The notes beneath the pieces are model-generated. The model worked only from the letters and a program-made list of their open reading frames with translations. It was not told the origin of the DNA and searched no databases. DNA of 64,000 nucleotides from Streptomyces sp. NBC_00536 (lineage in GTDB: Bacteria > Actinomycetota > Actinomycetes > Streptomycetales > Streptomycetaceae): assembly GCF_036346295.1 (NCBI RefSeq), contig NZ_CP107819.1, positions 3,348,001 through 3,412,000 of the forward strand. Direction: 5' to 3'. Positions 27,349-36,558 of the stretch are shown in pieces. How positions within the stretch are numbered: position 1 is the first letter of the stretch; every line of letters begins with the position of its first letter. A program made the translations under genes and the position numbers.

Positions 27349-29928
27349 CTACTCGCTGCCGATGGCGTTCAGGATGTTCATCCGGCCCGCGCGGAAGGCC
27401 GGGACCAGGGCGGCGAAGAGGCCCACGAAGGCCGATCCGGCGAAGACGCCGAGGATCGTCGGCCACGGGATCTCCAGGACCTTCAGGCCCTGGAGGGCCA
27501 GCAGTTGCTGGCCGGCGACGCCCCAGCCCATGCCCAGGCCGAGGCCGAGCAGGGCGCCGAAGAGGGCGATGACCACCGACTCCAGGCGGATCATGCGGCG
27601 CAGCTGGCGGCGGGAGAGACCGATGGCGCGCATCAGGCCGATCTCGCGGGTCCGCTCGACCACCGAGAGGGCGAGGGTGTTCACGACGCCCAGGACCGCC
27701 ACGATGATCGCTAGGGCGAGCAGGCCGTAGACGATGTTGAGCAGCTGACCGACCTGGTCCTTGAGGCTCTTCTTGAAGTCGGTCTGGTTGCGCACGTCGT
27801 ACTGGGGGTACGCGGCCATCGCGTCCTTCATCGCCGTGTAGGCGGCCTGCTGCTTGCCGTCCTTGGCCTTGGCGAACATGATCAGGTTCTGCGGCATCTT
27901 GTCGGCCGGGACGTACTGCGCGGCCGTCGTGACGGCCGTGTACATCGCGCCCTTGTCGATGGTGCCGGCGTCCGAGGTGATCGCCGCGACCTTCAGCTTG
28001 GCGGCGGACCCCTCCTTGAAGGCGACCGTCAGCTCGTCACCGAGTTTGACGCCGTGGTCCTTCGCATAGCCCTCGCCGACCGACATCGCGTTCTTGCCGT
28101 ACGCGGCCTTGAGGTCACCGGAGACGGTCTTCTTGCGCAGGTCCTCGGCGTACGTCGGATCCGCGGCGGACAGGGTCTTGTCCTCGGCCTTGCCGTCCGG
28201 GGTGGTGATCTTCGCGTCGAGGATCTTGTACGAGGTCACGTGGTCGATGTCGGGGACGGACCGCAGCGCCTTCTCGGCCTGCGGGAGCACCGGCTGGCCG
28301 TTCTGCGACTGGATGATGAAGTCCGCGCCGACCGAGCGGTCGAGTTCGTCGGTGGCGGAGGCCACCATCGAGGAGCCGACCACCGACAGGCAGGCGACCA
28401 GGGCCAGGCCGATCATCAGCGCGGCCGCGGTGGCGCCCGTACGCCGCGGGTTGCGCAGCGCGTTGCGCTCGGCGAGCCGGCCGACCGAACCGAAGGGCCG
28501 CAGCACCGGGCCGGAGAGCACCCGGACCACGACGCCCGCCAGCAGCGGGCCGATCACGATGAAGCCGATCAGGCTGAGGACCACGCCGAGGCCGAGCCAC
28601 AGCGATCCGGTGGCCGCCTTGTCGGCGCCCGCGGCGGCGAACAGGGCGGCGCCGCCGATGCCCGTGAGGACCAGGCCGATGACGGCGCGGACCACGCCCG
28701 CCTTGCGGTCGCCGGGGGTGCCGGCGTCGCGCAGGGCGGCCATCGGGGAGACCTTGCCCGCGCGGCGGGCCGGGAGGTAGGCGGAGACGACGGTGACGAC
28801 GACCCCGAGCAGGATGCCGAGGACCGGGGTGGTCCACAGCACGGTCAGGTCATCGGTGGACAGGTGCATGCCCACCGCGCCCATGAGCTTCATCAGGCCG
28901 ACGGCCAGGCCGACGCCCGCGCCGACGCCGAACACCGAGCCGACCACACCGAGCAGCAGTGCCTCGATCAGGACGGAGCGGTTGATCTGCGAGCGGTCGG
29001 CGCCGATGGCACGCATCAGGCCGATCTCGCGGGTGCGCTGGGCGACCAGCATCGAGAAGGTGTTGAAGATCAGGAAGATGCCGACGAGGAACGCGATCCC
29101 GGCGAAGGCGAGCATCGCGTACTTCATGACGTCGAGGAAGGAACCGACGTCCTTGCGGCCCGCGTCCGCGGACTCCTTGGCGGTCTGCAGCTTGTAGGTG
29201 CCCGCGCCGACGGCGGTGGCGATGTTCTTCTTCAGCTGGTCGTCACTCACGCCGTCCTTGGCGGTGACGTTGATGTGGGTGAAGGCGCCCGGGGTGCCGA
29301 TCAGTCCCTGCTGGGCGGTGACGGTGTCGAAGTAGACGATCGCCGCGCCCGGGTTGGTCACCGTGAAGGTGGCGATACCGCTGATCTTCGCGCGCAGGTC
29401 GCCGCTGAGGGCGATGGTGCGCAGCTCGTCCCCGAGGGCCAGGTGGTGCTTCTTCGCCGTGTCGGCGTCGACCATCACCTCGGTGGGCCCGCGCGGCGCG
29501 TGCCCGGAGGTGATCTTCATGGACTTGAGCTCGTTGTCGTTCCAGCTGCCCGCGATGGTCGGGGCGCCGGTCGTCGAGCCCATGTTCTCGTTCTTGGCGT
29601 TGACCACGGTCACGGCCGTCGAGACGACGCCGCCCTCGGCGGACTTGACGCCCTCCGCCTTCTTGACCTGGTCGACCACCGAACCGGCCAGCGCCTCGGG
29701 GCGGCCGCGCTGCTGGCTCTCCCCGCCGCCGTCCCCGGACTCCTTCGGGCTGACGGTGACATTGGCGCTGGTCACCGCGAACAGCTTGTCGAAGGTCGTG
29801 TTCATGGTGTCGGTGAAGACGAGTGTGCCGCTGACGAAGGCGACGGAGAGCAGCACGGCTATCGCCGAGAGCGCCATCCGGCCCTTGTGCGCGGCGAAGT
29901 TGCGCAGCGAGGTCTTCAGGACGGTCAT
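27349..29928 (-). CDS. ABC transporter permease, FtsX/MacB type (two FtsX domains)
   Basis: This 859-residue inner-membrane permease has an N-terminal anchor (KGRMALSAIAVLLSVAFVSGTLVF) and a periplasmic MacB_PCD-like domain (about 45-260). A first FtsX block (about 267-400, with the landmark TREIGLMRAIGA) is followed by a middle membrane pair and a second extracytoplasmic domain, then a second FtsX block (about 730-859, again TREIGLMRAIGL). This ten-helix arrangement fits actinobacterial lipoprotein/antimicrobial-peptide or cell-wall exporters. The ATG overlaps the ATPase stop by 4 bases (ATGA). The cargo is unknown. Confidence 0.93.
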   Translation of the reverse strand: MTVLKTSLRNFAAHKGRMALSAIAVLLSVAFVSGTLVFTDTMNTTFDKLFAVTSANVTVSPKESGDGGGESQQRGRPEALAGSVVDQVKKAEGVKSAEGGVVSTAVTVVNAKNENMGSTTGAPTIAGSWNDNELKSMKITSGHAPRGPTEVMVDADTAKKHHLALGDELRTIALSGDLRAKISGIATFTVTNPGAAIVYFDTVTAQQGLIGTPGAFTHINVTAKDGVSDDQLKKNIATAVGAGTYKLQTAKESADAGRKDVGSFLDVMKYAMLAFAGIAFLVGIFLIFNTFSMLVAQRTREIGLMRAIGADRSQINRSVLIEALLLGVVGSVFGVGAGVGLAVGLMKLMGAVGMHLSTDDLTVLWTTPVLGILLGVVVTVVSAYLPARRAGKVSPMAALRDAGTPGDRKAGVVRAVIGLVLTGIGGAALFAAAGADKAATGSLWLGLGVVLSLIGFIVIGPLLAGVVVRVLSGPVLRPFGSVGRLAERNALRNPRRTGATAAALMIGLALVACLSVVGSSMVASATDELDRSVGADFIIQSQNGQPVLPQAEKALRSVPDIDHVTSYKILDAKITTPDGKAEDKTLSAADPTYAEDLRKKTVSGDLKAAYGKNAMSVGEGYAKDHGVKLGDELTVAFKEGSAAKLKVAAITSDAGTIDKGAMYTAVTTAAQYVPADKMPQNLIMFAKAKDGKQQAAYTAMKDAMAAYPQYDVRNQTDFKKSLKDQVGQLLNIVYGLLALAIIVAVLGVVNTLALSVVERTREIGLMRAIGLSRRQLRRMIRLESVVIALFGALLGLGLGMGWGVAGQQLLALQGLKVLEIPWPTILGVFAGSAFVGLFAALVPAFRAGRMNILNAIGSE

Positions 29929-30713
29929 GACGTCCGCCCGCGCGCGTCGAAGTCCTTCATGCGGTCCAGGACCAGCTCGGCGGTCGGGTCGAACATCTCG
30001 TCCACGATCCGGCCGTCGGCCAGGTAGAGCACCCGGTCCGCGTAGGACGCGGCGACCGGGTCGTGGGTGACCATCACGATGGTCTGGCCCAGCTCGTCGA
30101 CCGAGCGGCGCAGGAAGCCGAGCACCTCGGCACCCGCCCGCGAGTCCAGGTTTCCGGTCGGCTCGTCGCCGAAGATGATCTCGGGGCGCGCGGCCAGGGC
30201 GCGGGCCACCGCCACGCGCTGCTGCTGGCCGCCGGACAGCTGGGTCGGGCGGTGCTTGAGGCGGCCCGCGAGACCGACCGTCTCCACGACCCGGTTCAGC
30301 CACTCCGCGTCGGGCTTTCGGCCCGCGATGTCCATCGGGAGCGTGATGTTCTCCAGCGCGTTCAGCGTCGGGAGCAGGTTGAAGGCCTGGAAGATGAAGC
30401 CGATCCGGTCCCGGCGCAGCTGGGTGAGCTTCTTGTCCTTGAGCCCGGTGATCTCGGTGTCGGCGAGGTGGATCTGACCGCTGCTCACCGTGTCGAGACC
30501 CGCGAGGCAGTGCATCAGCGTGGACTTGCCGGAGCCGGACGGCCCCATGATCGCGGTGAAACGGCTGCGGTGGATGTCCACGTCGACGCCGTCGAGGGCC
30601 ACCACACGGGTCTCGCCCGTGCCGTAGGCCTTGACAACCTGCCGCGCTCGCGCCGCGACGGCCACATGCCCTCCAGCGCCCCCGTGCCGGGTATCGGTCA
30701 TTGCGGTTGTCAC
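29925..30713 (-). CDS. ABC transporter ATP-binding protein (LolD/MacB type)
   Basis: This 262-residue ATPase powers the overlapping permease. It has Walker A GPSGSGKST, Q-loop FIFQAFNLLP, signature LSGGQQQRVAVARAL, Walker B IIFGDEPTGNLDS and H-loop VMVTHD. The GTG at 30713 has GGAG with a 6-base spacer; an ATG four codons in (30701) is an alternative. The operon order ATPase then permease, joined by a 4-base overlap, is standard. Upstream of it is the 342-base gap before the divergent MFS gene. Confidence 0.95.
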   Translation of the reverse strand: MTTAMTDTRHGGAGGHVAVAARARQVVKAYGTGETRVVALDGVDVDIHRSRFTAIMGPSGSGKSTLMHCLAGLDTVSSGQIHLADTEITGLKDKKLTQLRRDRIGFIFQAFNLLPTLNALENITLPMDIAGRKPDAEWLNRVVETVGLAGRLKHRPTQLSGGQQQRVAVARALAARPEIIFGDEPTGNLDSRAGAEVLGFLRRSVDELGQTIVMVTHDPVAASYADRVLYLADGRIVDEMFDPTAELVLDRMKDFDARGRTS

Positions 30714-31055
30714 GGCGTTCTCCTCGGTTGGTTTTCGCTGCTGGTCCGCTGGTTCCCGGCCCGCGTCGAAGTCTGCGCGGCGGGGACGGGCGGCGCCCTG
30801 GTGCCAGTGGCCGGATCCGACCGGGGGCCAGCCCCACCCCCGTGGGAGCCGCCCCCCAGCGGCCCGTAGGAACCAGTTAAGAAGACGGGGGGACTTCCGG
30901 CCTCCTCCGCCGGGACGAAAGACCCCTGCTCCTTACTGCGGAGACGCCCCCTAGGGGATCTCCCCCGTCCGGGTGAGGAGGCCTGGGGGATACCGCCGGT
31001 AGGGCCGCGGTGAGATGGTGTTCTCCGCCAATGCGTGCACAGTGAAAGGATCTTG
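30714..31055. other. Divergent control region between ABC exporter and MFS pump (no gene)
   Basis: This 342-base gap holds the promoters of both transporters. A perfect palindrome CCCCTAGGGG at 30948-30957 is a candidate operator. A TTAACT hexamer on the minus strand is a possible -10 for the ABC operon. No coding ORF or regulator gene is visible here. Confidence 0.5.
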
Positions 31056-32657
31056 GTGGGTACGGGGGAAGCGGGAACAGGCGCCAGTACGGGCACAGGC
31101 AGTACGGGTACGGGTACGAGTACGGACGCGGCCGGGACCGACGGGGCGCGCGCGAGACCCCGTACCGCCGTCGTCGCCGCGCTGATGCTCACGATGGGAC
31201 TGGTCGCCCTCGACAGCACCATCGTGGCCACCGCCGTCCCGCAGATCGTCGGCGACCTCGGCGGCTTCTCCGTCTTCTCCTGGCTCTTCTCCGGCTACCT
31301 GCTCGCCGTCACCGTCTCGCTGCCCGTGTACGGGAAGCTGTCCGACACCTTCGGCCGCAAGCCCGTGCTCCTCTTCGGCGTCGCCCTCTTCCTGGTCGGC
31401 TCGCTGCTGTGCGCGGCCGCCTGGAACATGGCCGCCCTGATCGCCTTCCGCATCGTCCAGGGACTGGGCGGCGGAGCCCTCCAGGGCACGGTGCAGACCC
31501 TGGCCGCCGACCTGTACCCGCTGAAGGAACGACCGCGGATACAGTCCCGGATGTCCACCGTCTGGGCCACCTCCTCCGTCGCCGGACCCGCGGTCGGCGG
31601 GCTGCTCGCCGCCTACGCCGACTGGCGCTGGATCTTCCTGATCAACCTGCCGCTGGGCGGGCTGGCGCTGTGGCTGATCGTCCGGCACCTGGCCGAGCCG
31701 GTACGGGCCCGCGGGGCCCGCGGCCCCATCGACTGGGCGGGCGCGCTGGGCGTGTTCGCCTGCGGCGGGCTGCTGCTCTTCGCGCTGGTCCAGGGCGGGG
31801 TGGCCTGGCCCTGGCTGTCCGCGCCGTCGCTCGGACTGCTGGCCGGGAGCGCGGTGCTGGCCGCGGTGGTGGTCCGGGTGGAACGCCGGGCCGCGGAACC
31901 GATCCTGCCGGGCTGGGTCTGGCGCCGGCGCACCATCGCCGCCGTCAACCTCGCGATGGCCGCGCTGGGCCTGCTGATGGTGGCCCCGATGGTGTTCATG
32001 CCGACGTACGCCCAGTCCGTCCTCGGCCTCGGCCCGATCGGCGCCGGGTTCGTCATGTCGGCCATGACCCTGAGCTGGCCGATATCCGCGGCCTTCAGCC
32101 AGCACGTCTACCGCCGCATCGGCTTCCGCGACAGCGCCGTCATCGGCATGTCCCTGGCCGCCGCCGTCCTCTTCTCCTTCACCCTGCTCCCCGCGCACGC
32201 CCGGCCCTGGCAGCCCGCGCTGGTCATGCTGCTGCTCGGCTGCGCGCTCGGGCTGTTCCAGCTGCCGCTGATGATCGGCGTCCAGTCCACCGTGGGCTGG
32301 GCCGAACGCGGCACCACCACCGCCTCCGTCCTCTTCTCCCGGCAGGTCGGCCAGAGCATCGGCGCGGCGCTGCTGGGGGCCGTCGCCAACGCCACCATCG
32401 CGGCCCGGCTGGCCGACGCCCCGATGGACGGGCTGCCCGCCCACCTCGACGACGTCTCCAAGGCCCTGGCGGAGCCGGGCGCGCTGCCCGCGGCGGCCGC
32501 CGACTACCTGCGGGGCGCGGTGGCCACCGCCGTGGACCACATCTACCTGGGGGCGACGGCGGCCGCGGTGGCGGCCGTACTGGTCCTGCTCCTGCTCGCG
32601 CCGCGCCGCTTCCCGGTGCTGACGGAGGCCCAGGACCGGGAGGACCGGGAGGGCTGA
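31056..32657 (+). CDS. MFS efflux transporter, DHA2 (EmrB/QacA) family
   Basis: This 533-residue proton-driven drug exporter has 14 predicted membrane helices. Motif A-like LPVYGKLSDTFGRKPVLLFG follows helix 2, the acidic motif D1 LDSTIVATAVP lies in helix 1, and the motif C region SSVAGPAVGG is in helix 5; all are typical of DHA2 proteins. The GTG at 31056 is preferred because AAAGGA lies 5 bases upstream; a GTG at 31035 lacks a ribosome site. The first 35 residues are a Gly/Thr/Ser-rich tail coded by a GGTACG-type microsatellite. The substrate is unknown. Confidence 0.92.
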   Translation: MGTGEAGTGASTGTGSTGTGTSTDAAGTDGARARPRTAVVAALMLTMGLVALDSTIVATAVPQIVGDLGGFSVFSWLFSGYLLAVTVSLPVYGKLSDTFGRKPVLLFGVALFLVGSLLCAAAWNMAALIAFRIVQGLGGGALQGTVQTLAADLYPLKERPRIQSRMSTVWATSSVAGPAVGGLLAAYADWRWIFLINLPLGGLALWLIVRHLAEPVRARGARGPIDWAGALGVFACGGLLLFALVQGGVAWPWLSAPSLGLLAGSAVLAAVVVRVERRAAEPILPGWVWRRRTIAAVNLAMAALGLLMVAPMVFMPTYAQSVLGLGPIGAGFVMSAMTLSWPISAAFSQHVYRRIGFRDSAVIGMSLAAAVLFSFTLLPAHARPWQPALVMLLLGCALGLFQLPLMIGVQSTVGWAERGTTTASVLFSRQVGQSIGAALLGAVANATIAARLADAPMDGLPAHLDDVSKALAEPGALPAAAADYLRGAVATAVDHIYLGATAAAVAAVLVLLLLAPRRFPVLTEAQDREDREG

Positions 32658-32777
32658 GCCCCTGGCCGCCACCCTTGTGCGCGAACGGCCTTCCCGCGTC
32701 CCGGACTTGTCATGGCCTCGGCTACGCGGTACACCACGGTGGGAACCGAACCGGGGACCTGACTGGGGGAACGACAC

Positions 32778-33701
32778 ATGGCCTGGCTGCCCGCTCTGCT
32801 GACACTGCTCGCCGCACTGTGCCTGGGGTACTGGGCCCTGCGCGCCCACCCCGGCCTGGTGACCGGCCGCGACGGCCGGCTGTCCACGTCCAAGACGCTC
32901 GCCGCCGCCTGGACCGGGCTGCTCGTGTGGATGCTGGTCGTCCTGCTCGGCTACGGACTGACCCAGGGCATCGGATGGTTCCACGGCCCGGACAACCCCC
33001 TCGGCCCGCTGACCGGCGTCTACCTGCCACTGCTCGGCGGACCGTACCTCGCCCTCATCGGGGCCAAGGGCGTGGTCGGCGTACGCGTCCAGAACGGCCG
33101 CCTGTTCAAGCCGGAGAAGAAGCCCGCACCGGCAGCGGCGGGACCGGCGGCGGGACCGGAGCAGCTGCCGATGGGCGAACTCGTCTCCAACGACTCGGGC
33201 CAGACCGACCTGATGGACCTCCAGTACGTCACCTTCAGCATCGTCACGATGCTCTACGTCGCCGCCTTCTTCGTGGCCGACGTGGGCGCGGGCCTGCCGA
33301 AGCTCCCCACCGAGATCTGGGCGCTCACCGGCGCCCCGGCCGCGGCCTACCTGCTCAACAAGGTGGCCACCCGCCCCAACCCGGTCATCACCCGCGTCAC
33401 CCGCGCGGGCGACCAACTGCGCATCGAGGGCGGCGGCTTCGCCGACGACGCCACCCACGGCCGGGCCAAGGTCACCATCAACGCGGAACCCCAGCAGGAC
33501 GCCGACCTGGGCGCCGACGGGGTGCTGACCCTCACCCGCCCGGCCCCCGCCGACGGGCCCGAGGCGCCGTTCACGGTGTACGTGACGGCCCGCGGCCTGC
33601 GCAGCGACCCGTACGTGTACCGGGCCCCGGCCGCGGCCCCGGTCGTCACCCAGCGCCCCGCGCCGACGGACCAGCCGACCCCGGAGAGCAAGCAGCCGTA
33701 G
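32778..33701 (+). CDS. Membrane protein with four predicted helices
   Basis: This 307-residue protein has helices near residues 3-22 (LPALLTLLAALCLGYWAL), 43-63, 78-98 and 155-175, and possibly one near 185-200. A soluble C-terminal domain (about 205-290) shows an Ig/IPT-like pattern (NPVITRVTRAGDQLRIEGGGF...). It has no recognised family name. It follows the MFS gene by 120 bases and its own GGGGAA site precedes the ATG, so it may be a separate unit. Confidence 0.75.
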   Translation: MAWLPALLTLLAALCLGYWALRAHPGLVTGRDGRLSTSKTLAAAWTGLLVWMLVVLLGYGLTQGIGWFHGPDNPLGPLTGVYLPLLGGPYLALIGAKGVVGVRVQNGRLFKPEKKPAPAAAGPAAGPEQLPMGELVSNDSGQTDLMDLQYVTFSIVTMLYVAAFFVADVGAGLPKLPTEIWALTGAPAAAYLLNKVATRPNPVITRVTRAGDQLRIEGGGFADDATHGRAKVTINAEPQQDADLGADGVLTLTRPAPADGPEAPFTVYVTARGLRSDPYVYRAPAAAPVVTQRPAPTDQPTPESKQP

Positions 33702-33714
33702 GGCGGTTGGGGGG

Positions 33715-34284
33715 TTACGGGGTCTCACCCTTGGTGTGCCGGGCGTAATACCGGGCCACCCGGGCCCGGTTGCCGCAGATCCCCGCCACGCACCAGCGCC
33801 GCCGGGCGTTCGCGGGCAGGAAGAGCATCGCGCACTCCGCGCCCTCGCAGCCGCGTACGTCCGCCACCCGGGGGTCGGTCAGCAGCTCCGCCGCCGCCTC
33901 GGCCAGCTCCGCCGCGAGCCGCCGGGCGGGGTCCGCGCCCCGCCGGTGCGCCGGGGCGGTGAGCCCCTCGCCCTCCGTCCAGGCCAGTTCGCGGTGGGCC
34001 GGGGCGGCGGCCAGGGCCTCGTTCAAGGCGCGCAGCGGTCCGGCGGGCGGGCGCTGCCCCCGGCGGGCCGCTTCGAGCGCCGCGTGCGCGGCCTCCCGTA
34101 CCGCGTGCACGCGGGTCAGCCCGTCCCCGGTCACGCGGGCGAGCGGGGTCAGCCGGCCGGGCTGCGCGGCCAGCCAGTCGGCGAGGCCCGCCGGAGTGGC
34201 GATCAGGTCGCCGAAGGCCGGGGAGCGGGTGTTGAGCAGGTCCAGCGCGAGCGGCTCGCCGAGGAGCGGAAAGGTCACGGTCAC
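33715..34284 (-). CDS. CGNR zinc-finger / ABATE-domain regulator
   Basis: This 189-residue protein has the ABATE domain (LALDLLNTRSP, about residues 8-120) and a C-terminal CGNR zinc finger: GCEGAECAMLFLPANARRRWC ... ICGNRARVARYYARH, with Cys ligands around 147-175. Such proteins are predicted stress-responsive transcription regulators. It is divergent from the dehalogenase-like gene at 34380, with a 95-base shared control region, so it probably regulates that hydrolase. The start codon is GTG. Confidence 0.92.
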   Translation of the reverse strand: MTVTFPLLGEPLALDLLNTRSPAFGDLIATPAGLADWLAAQPGRLTPLARVTGDGLTRVHAVREAAHAALEAARRGQRPPAGPLRALNEALAAAPAHRELAWTEGEGLTAPAHRRGADPARRLAAELAEAAAELLTDPRVADVRGCEGAECAMLFLPANARRRWCVAGICGNRARVARYYARHTKGETP

Positions 34285-34302
34285 CCCCTCACCCTACCCT
34301 GC

Positions 34303-34355
34303 CTAATGCACAGAACACCCCTTGACCCATTACTCACTCTCGGCAAGACTAATGC
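34303..34355. promoter_or_regulatory. Divergent promoter region with two CTAATGC repeats
   Basis: Direct heptamers CTAATGC occur at 34303-34309 and 34349-34355, flanking TTGACC (near 34323), a possible -35 for the hydrolase. They are candidate operator half-sites for the CGNR regulator. Confidence 0.35.
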
Positions 34356-34379
34356 CACCAAGCCAAGGGGAGGCATGTG

Positions 34380-35273
34380 ATGAGCACTCCGCTCACCGTT
34401 TCGGCCGTTTCGGTTCCGCAGGTCCACCACCGGTACGCCGACGTCCAGGGCGTCCGCGTCTTCTACCGCGAGACCGGCCCCGCCGACGGACCCGTCCTCC
34501 TCCTGCTGCACGGCTTCCCGACCGCCTCGCACCAGTTCCGGCGGCTGATGGACGCGCTCGGCACCACGCACCGGCTGATCGCGCCGGACTACCCCGGCTT
34601 CGGCCACACCGAGGCGCCGGACGGGTTCACGTACACCTTCGACCGGCTCGCCGACATCGTCGAAGGCTTCACCGAGGCCCTCGGCCTCGACCGCTACGCC
34701 CTCTACGTCTTCGACTTCGGGGCCCCGGTCGGCCTGCGGCTCGCCACCCGCGCGCCCGGGCGGATCACCGGGCTCATCGTGCAGAACGGCAACGCCTACG
34801 AGGACGGACTCTCCGACATGGCCCGCGAGTTCGCGGGGCTGCGGCGCGAGGTGCCGGGCAGCGAGGAGACCGTACGGGGCCTGTTCACCCTCGACGGCAC
34901 CCGCTTCCAGTACGAGACCGGCGTCGCCGACACCACGCTCGTCTCCCCCGACAGCTGGACCCTGGACCAGCACTTCCTGGACCTGCCCGGCCGCGCCGAC
35001 GCCCAGGCCGACCTGGCCTTCGACTACGCCAACAACCTCACGCTGTACCCGGCCTGGCAGGAATGGCTGCGCGCCCACCGCCCGCCGACCCTCGTCCTGT
35101 GGGGCACCGGCGACCCCTTCTTCCTCCCGGCCGGTGCGAAGGCTTACGCCCGTGACCTCCCCGACGCCGAAATCCACCTCTTCGAGGGCGCGGCCCACTT
35201 CGCCCTGGAATCCCACCTCCCGGAAATCGCCCCCCTGATCGCCGACTTCCTGAGCGGCCTGCCCACGAACTAG
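34380..35273 (+). CDS. Alpha/beta hydrolase, haloalkane dehalogenase-like
   Basis: A 297-residue hydrolase with HGFPTASHQF (oxyanion loop), DYPGFGHT, nucleophile elbow VFDFGAPVG with Asp as nucleophile (as in haloalkane dehalogenases and epoxide hydrolases, not Ser), acid region LWGTGDPFF, and catalytic His in GAAHFALESH. The ATG at 34380 has GGGGAGG with 6 bases spacing; a GTG one codon earlier is less likely. Divergent from and probably controlled by the CGNR protein. The actual substrate (alkyl halide or epoxide) cannot be fixed from sequence. Confidence 0.9.
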   Translation: MSTPLTVSAVSVPQVHHRYADVQGVRVFYRETGPADGPVLLLLHGFPTASHQFRRLMDALGTTHRLIAPDYPGFGHTEAPDGFTYTFDRLADIVEGFTEALGLDRYALYVFDFGAPVGLRLATRAPGRITGLIVQNGNAYEDGLSDMAREFAGLRREVPGSEETVRGLFTLDGTRFQYETGVADTTLVSPDSWTLDQHFLDLPGRADAQADLAFDYANNLTLYPAWQEWLRAHRPPTLVLWGTGDPFFLPAGAKAYARDLPDAEIHLFEGAAHFALESHLPEIAPLIADFLSGLPTN

Positions 35274-35309
35274 GCGGGCCCACTCCGCCCCAGCTGGCGG
35301 CCGACCCCG

Positions 35310-35523
35310 CCATTCCAGCCCCGCCGGCGTTTGAGGCGCCCCCGGAGGGCCACGGCGGGCTCGGACGCGCCCCATCCAGCCTCGCCGGCGTTTGAGGCGC
35401 CCCCAGAGGGCAGGCGCAGCCGCACCCGGCGTCAGACCCCAGCGGTAACCGGCGGAGGCGGCGGGCGGGTGCCGCTCGGTTGGCCCTCCGGGGGCGCCTC
35501 AAACGCCGGCGAGGCTGGAATGG
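35310..35523. repeat. 214-bp element with near-perfect 43-base inverted ends
   Basis: The left end (35310-35352) and the reverse complement of the right end (35481-35523) differ at one base in 43. An additional direct arm lies at 35374-35410. It contains the CCGGCGTTTGAGGCGC core. No ORF lies within. It sits between the convergent hydrolase and coiled-coil genes and could form a very stable hairpin acting as a terminator. Confidence 0.85.
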
Positions 35524-35541
35524 CCGGCGGCGCTGAAGGCG

Positions 35542-36435
35542 TCAGCCCTCGGCTGGGGCGCGGCCCGTTAGGGCGGCGAGGCTGGAGCGGACGTGGTTCA
35601 TGTGGGCCCGCATCTCCTCCTGCGCCGCCTCGTGCTCCCGCAGGATCCGCTCCGTCTCCCGCCCCGCCCGCTCCTCCCGCACCCCCGCCTCCGCCAACAG
35701 CTCCGCCGCCCGCGCCTCCGCGTCCTCCTGCCCGTGCCGCGCCGCTTCCTCCAGCTCCGCGAAGTCCCGCCGGGCCTCCGCGAGCCGCCCCTCCGCGTGC
35801 CGCTCCAGCTCCGCGTAACGGGCGTCCTGCTCGGCCCCGCGCGCGGAAAGCTCCCGCTCCGCCGCGTCCCACCGCTCCGCGTGCTCCTGTTCGCGGTCCG
35901 CCAGCAGCGCCTCGCACCGGCGGCGCGTCTCCGTCAGGGCCGTCTGGGCCTGCGTCCGCCGGCCCGTGGCGTCCTCGCGCGCCTCCGCGTACGCCTCGTC
36001 CGCCTCCCGCTGGGCGCGCGCCAGCCCCTGCCGGGCCCGTACCTCCGTCTGGTCCCGCACCGCCTCCGCGTCGTGCCGGGCCAGCTCCGCCGCCCGGTCC
36101 GCGTGCGCCTCGGCGGCGCCCAGGATCGCGGACACGTCGGCCCGCGCGTCGGCCCGTACGCTGTCGGCCTCCTCCTCCACCAGCCCGAGGATCCGCCGCG
36201 CCCGCTCGCTCAGTTCGTCGTACGTCTGGGGCGCCAGCGAAGCCACCACCGCGCCCAGGCGCTGCGACTCCTCCTCCAACCGCCGCGCCAGCGCCGTCAG
36301 CCGGGCCACCCGCTCCCAGGCCTCGTCACGGCTGCCGGAGAGCCGGGCGAGATGGCGGTCCACCTCGTCCGTCCGGTAGCCCCGACCGCGCACGGTCTCG
36401 AAACCCTGAGGTCGCGGTGACATGGGTGCACTCAT
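35542..36435 (-). CDS. DivIVA-like coiled-coil protein (Scy/FilP-type)
   Basis: A 297-residue protein, nearly all coiled coil. The N-terminus FETVRGRGYRTDEVDRHLARL resembles the DivIVA membrane-binding segment. Residues about 50-285 are Ala/Glu/Arg-rich heptads (e.g. ADSVRADARADVSAILGAAEAHADRAAEL as separate blocks). Streptomyces proteins of this type are often labelled cellulose-binding protein and relate to Scy/FilP polarity scaffolds. A cytoskeletal or polar-growth role is inferred. The ATG at 36435 was taken; an ATG 4 codons later is possible. Confidence 0.85.
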   Translation of the reverse strand: MSAPMSPRPQGFETVRGRGYRTDEVDRHLARLSGSRDEAWERVARLTALARRLEEESQRLGAVVASLAPQTYDELSERARRILGLVEEEADSVRADARADVSAILGAAEAHADRAAELARHDAEAVRDQTEVRARQGLARAQREADEAYAEAREDATGRRTQAQTALTETRRRCEALLADREQEHAERWDAAERELSARGAEQDARYAELERHAEGRLAEARRDFAELEEAARHGQEDAEARAAELLAEAGVREERAGRETERILREHEAAQEEMRAHMNHVRSSLAALTGRAPAEG

Positions 36436-36495
36436 CCTGAAAGGGCCTCTCTCGCGTGGATTCCTGCCAAGGATGCGTCATTTCAGACCAGAAGC

Positions 36496-36546
36496 GGCAA
36501 TGGCCGGGCCGGGACCCCGTTCGAGGGTCCCGCCCCGGCCATTGCC
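36496..36546 (-). terminator. Strong terminator hairpin after the 1032-residue SUKH-4 protein gene
   Basis: A 13-bp stem (36496-36508 with 36534-36546) and an 8-bp inner stem (36510-36517 with 36525-36532) are joined through a single mismatch, with a 7-base loop. It ends the SUKH-4/WHH operon. Confidence 0.75.
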
Positions 36547-36558
36547 GTCCGAAAAGGA

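Noticed and set aside
27349..30837. Single 1162-codon reading frame suggesting an ABC permease-ATPase fusion
   Set aside because: The true permease starts at 29928; the upstream part of that frame is a shadow of the ATPase, which is read in another frame with an ATGA overlap.
30951..33728. Minus-strand open frame of about 925 codons over the MFS and membrane-protein genes
   Set aside because: Antisense to two clearly coding genes, and rich in Gly/Arg/Gln without motifs.
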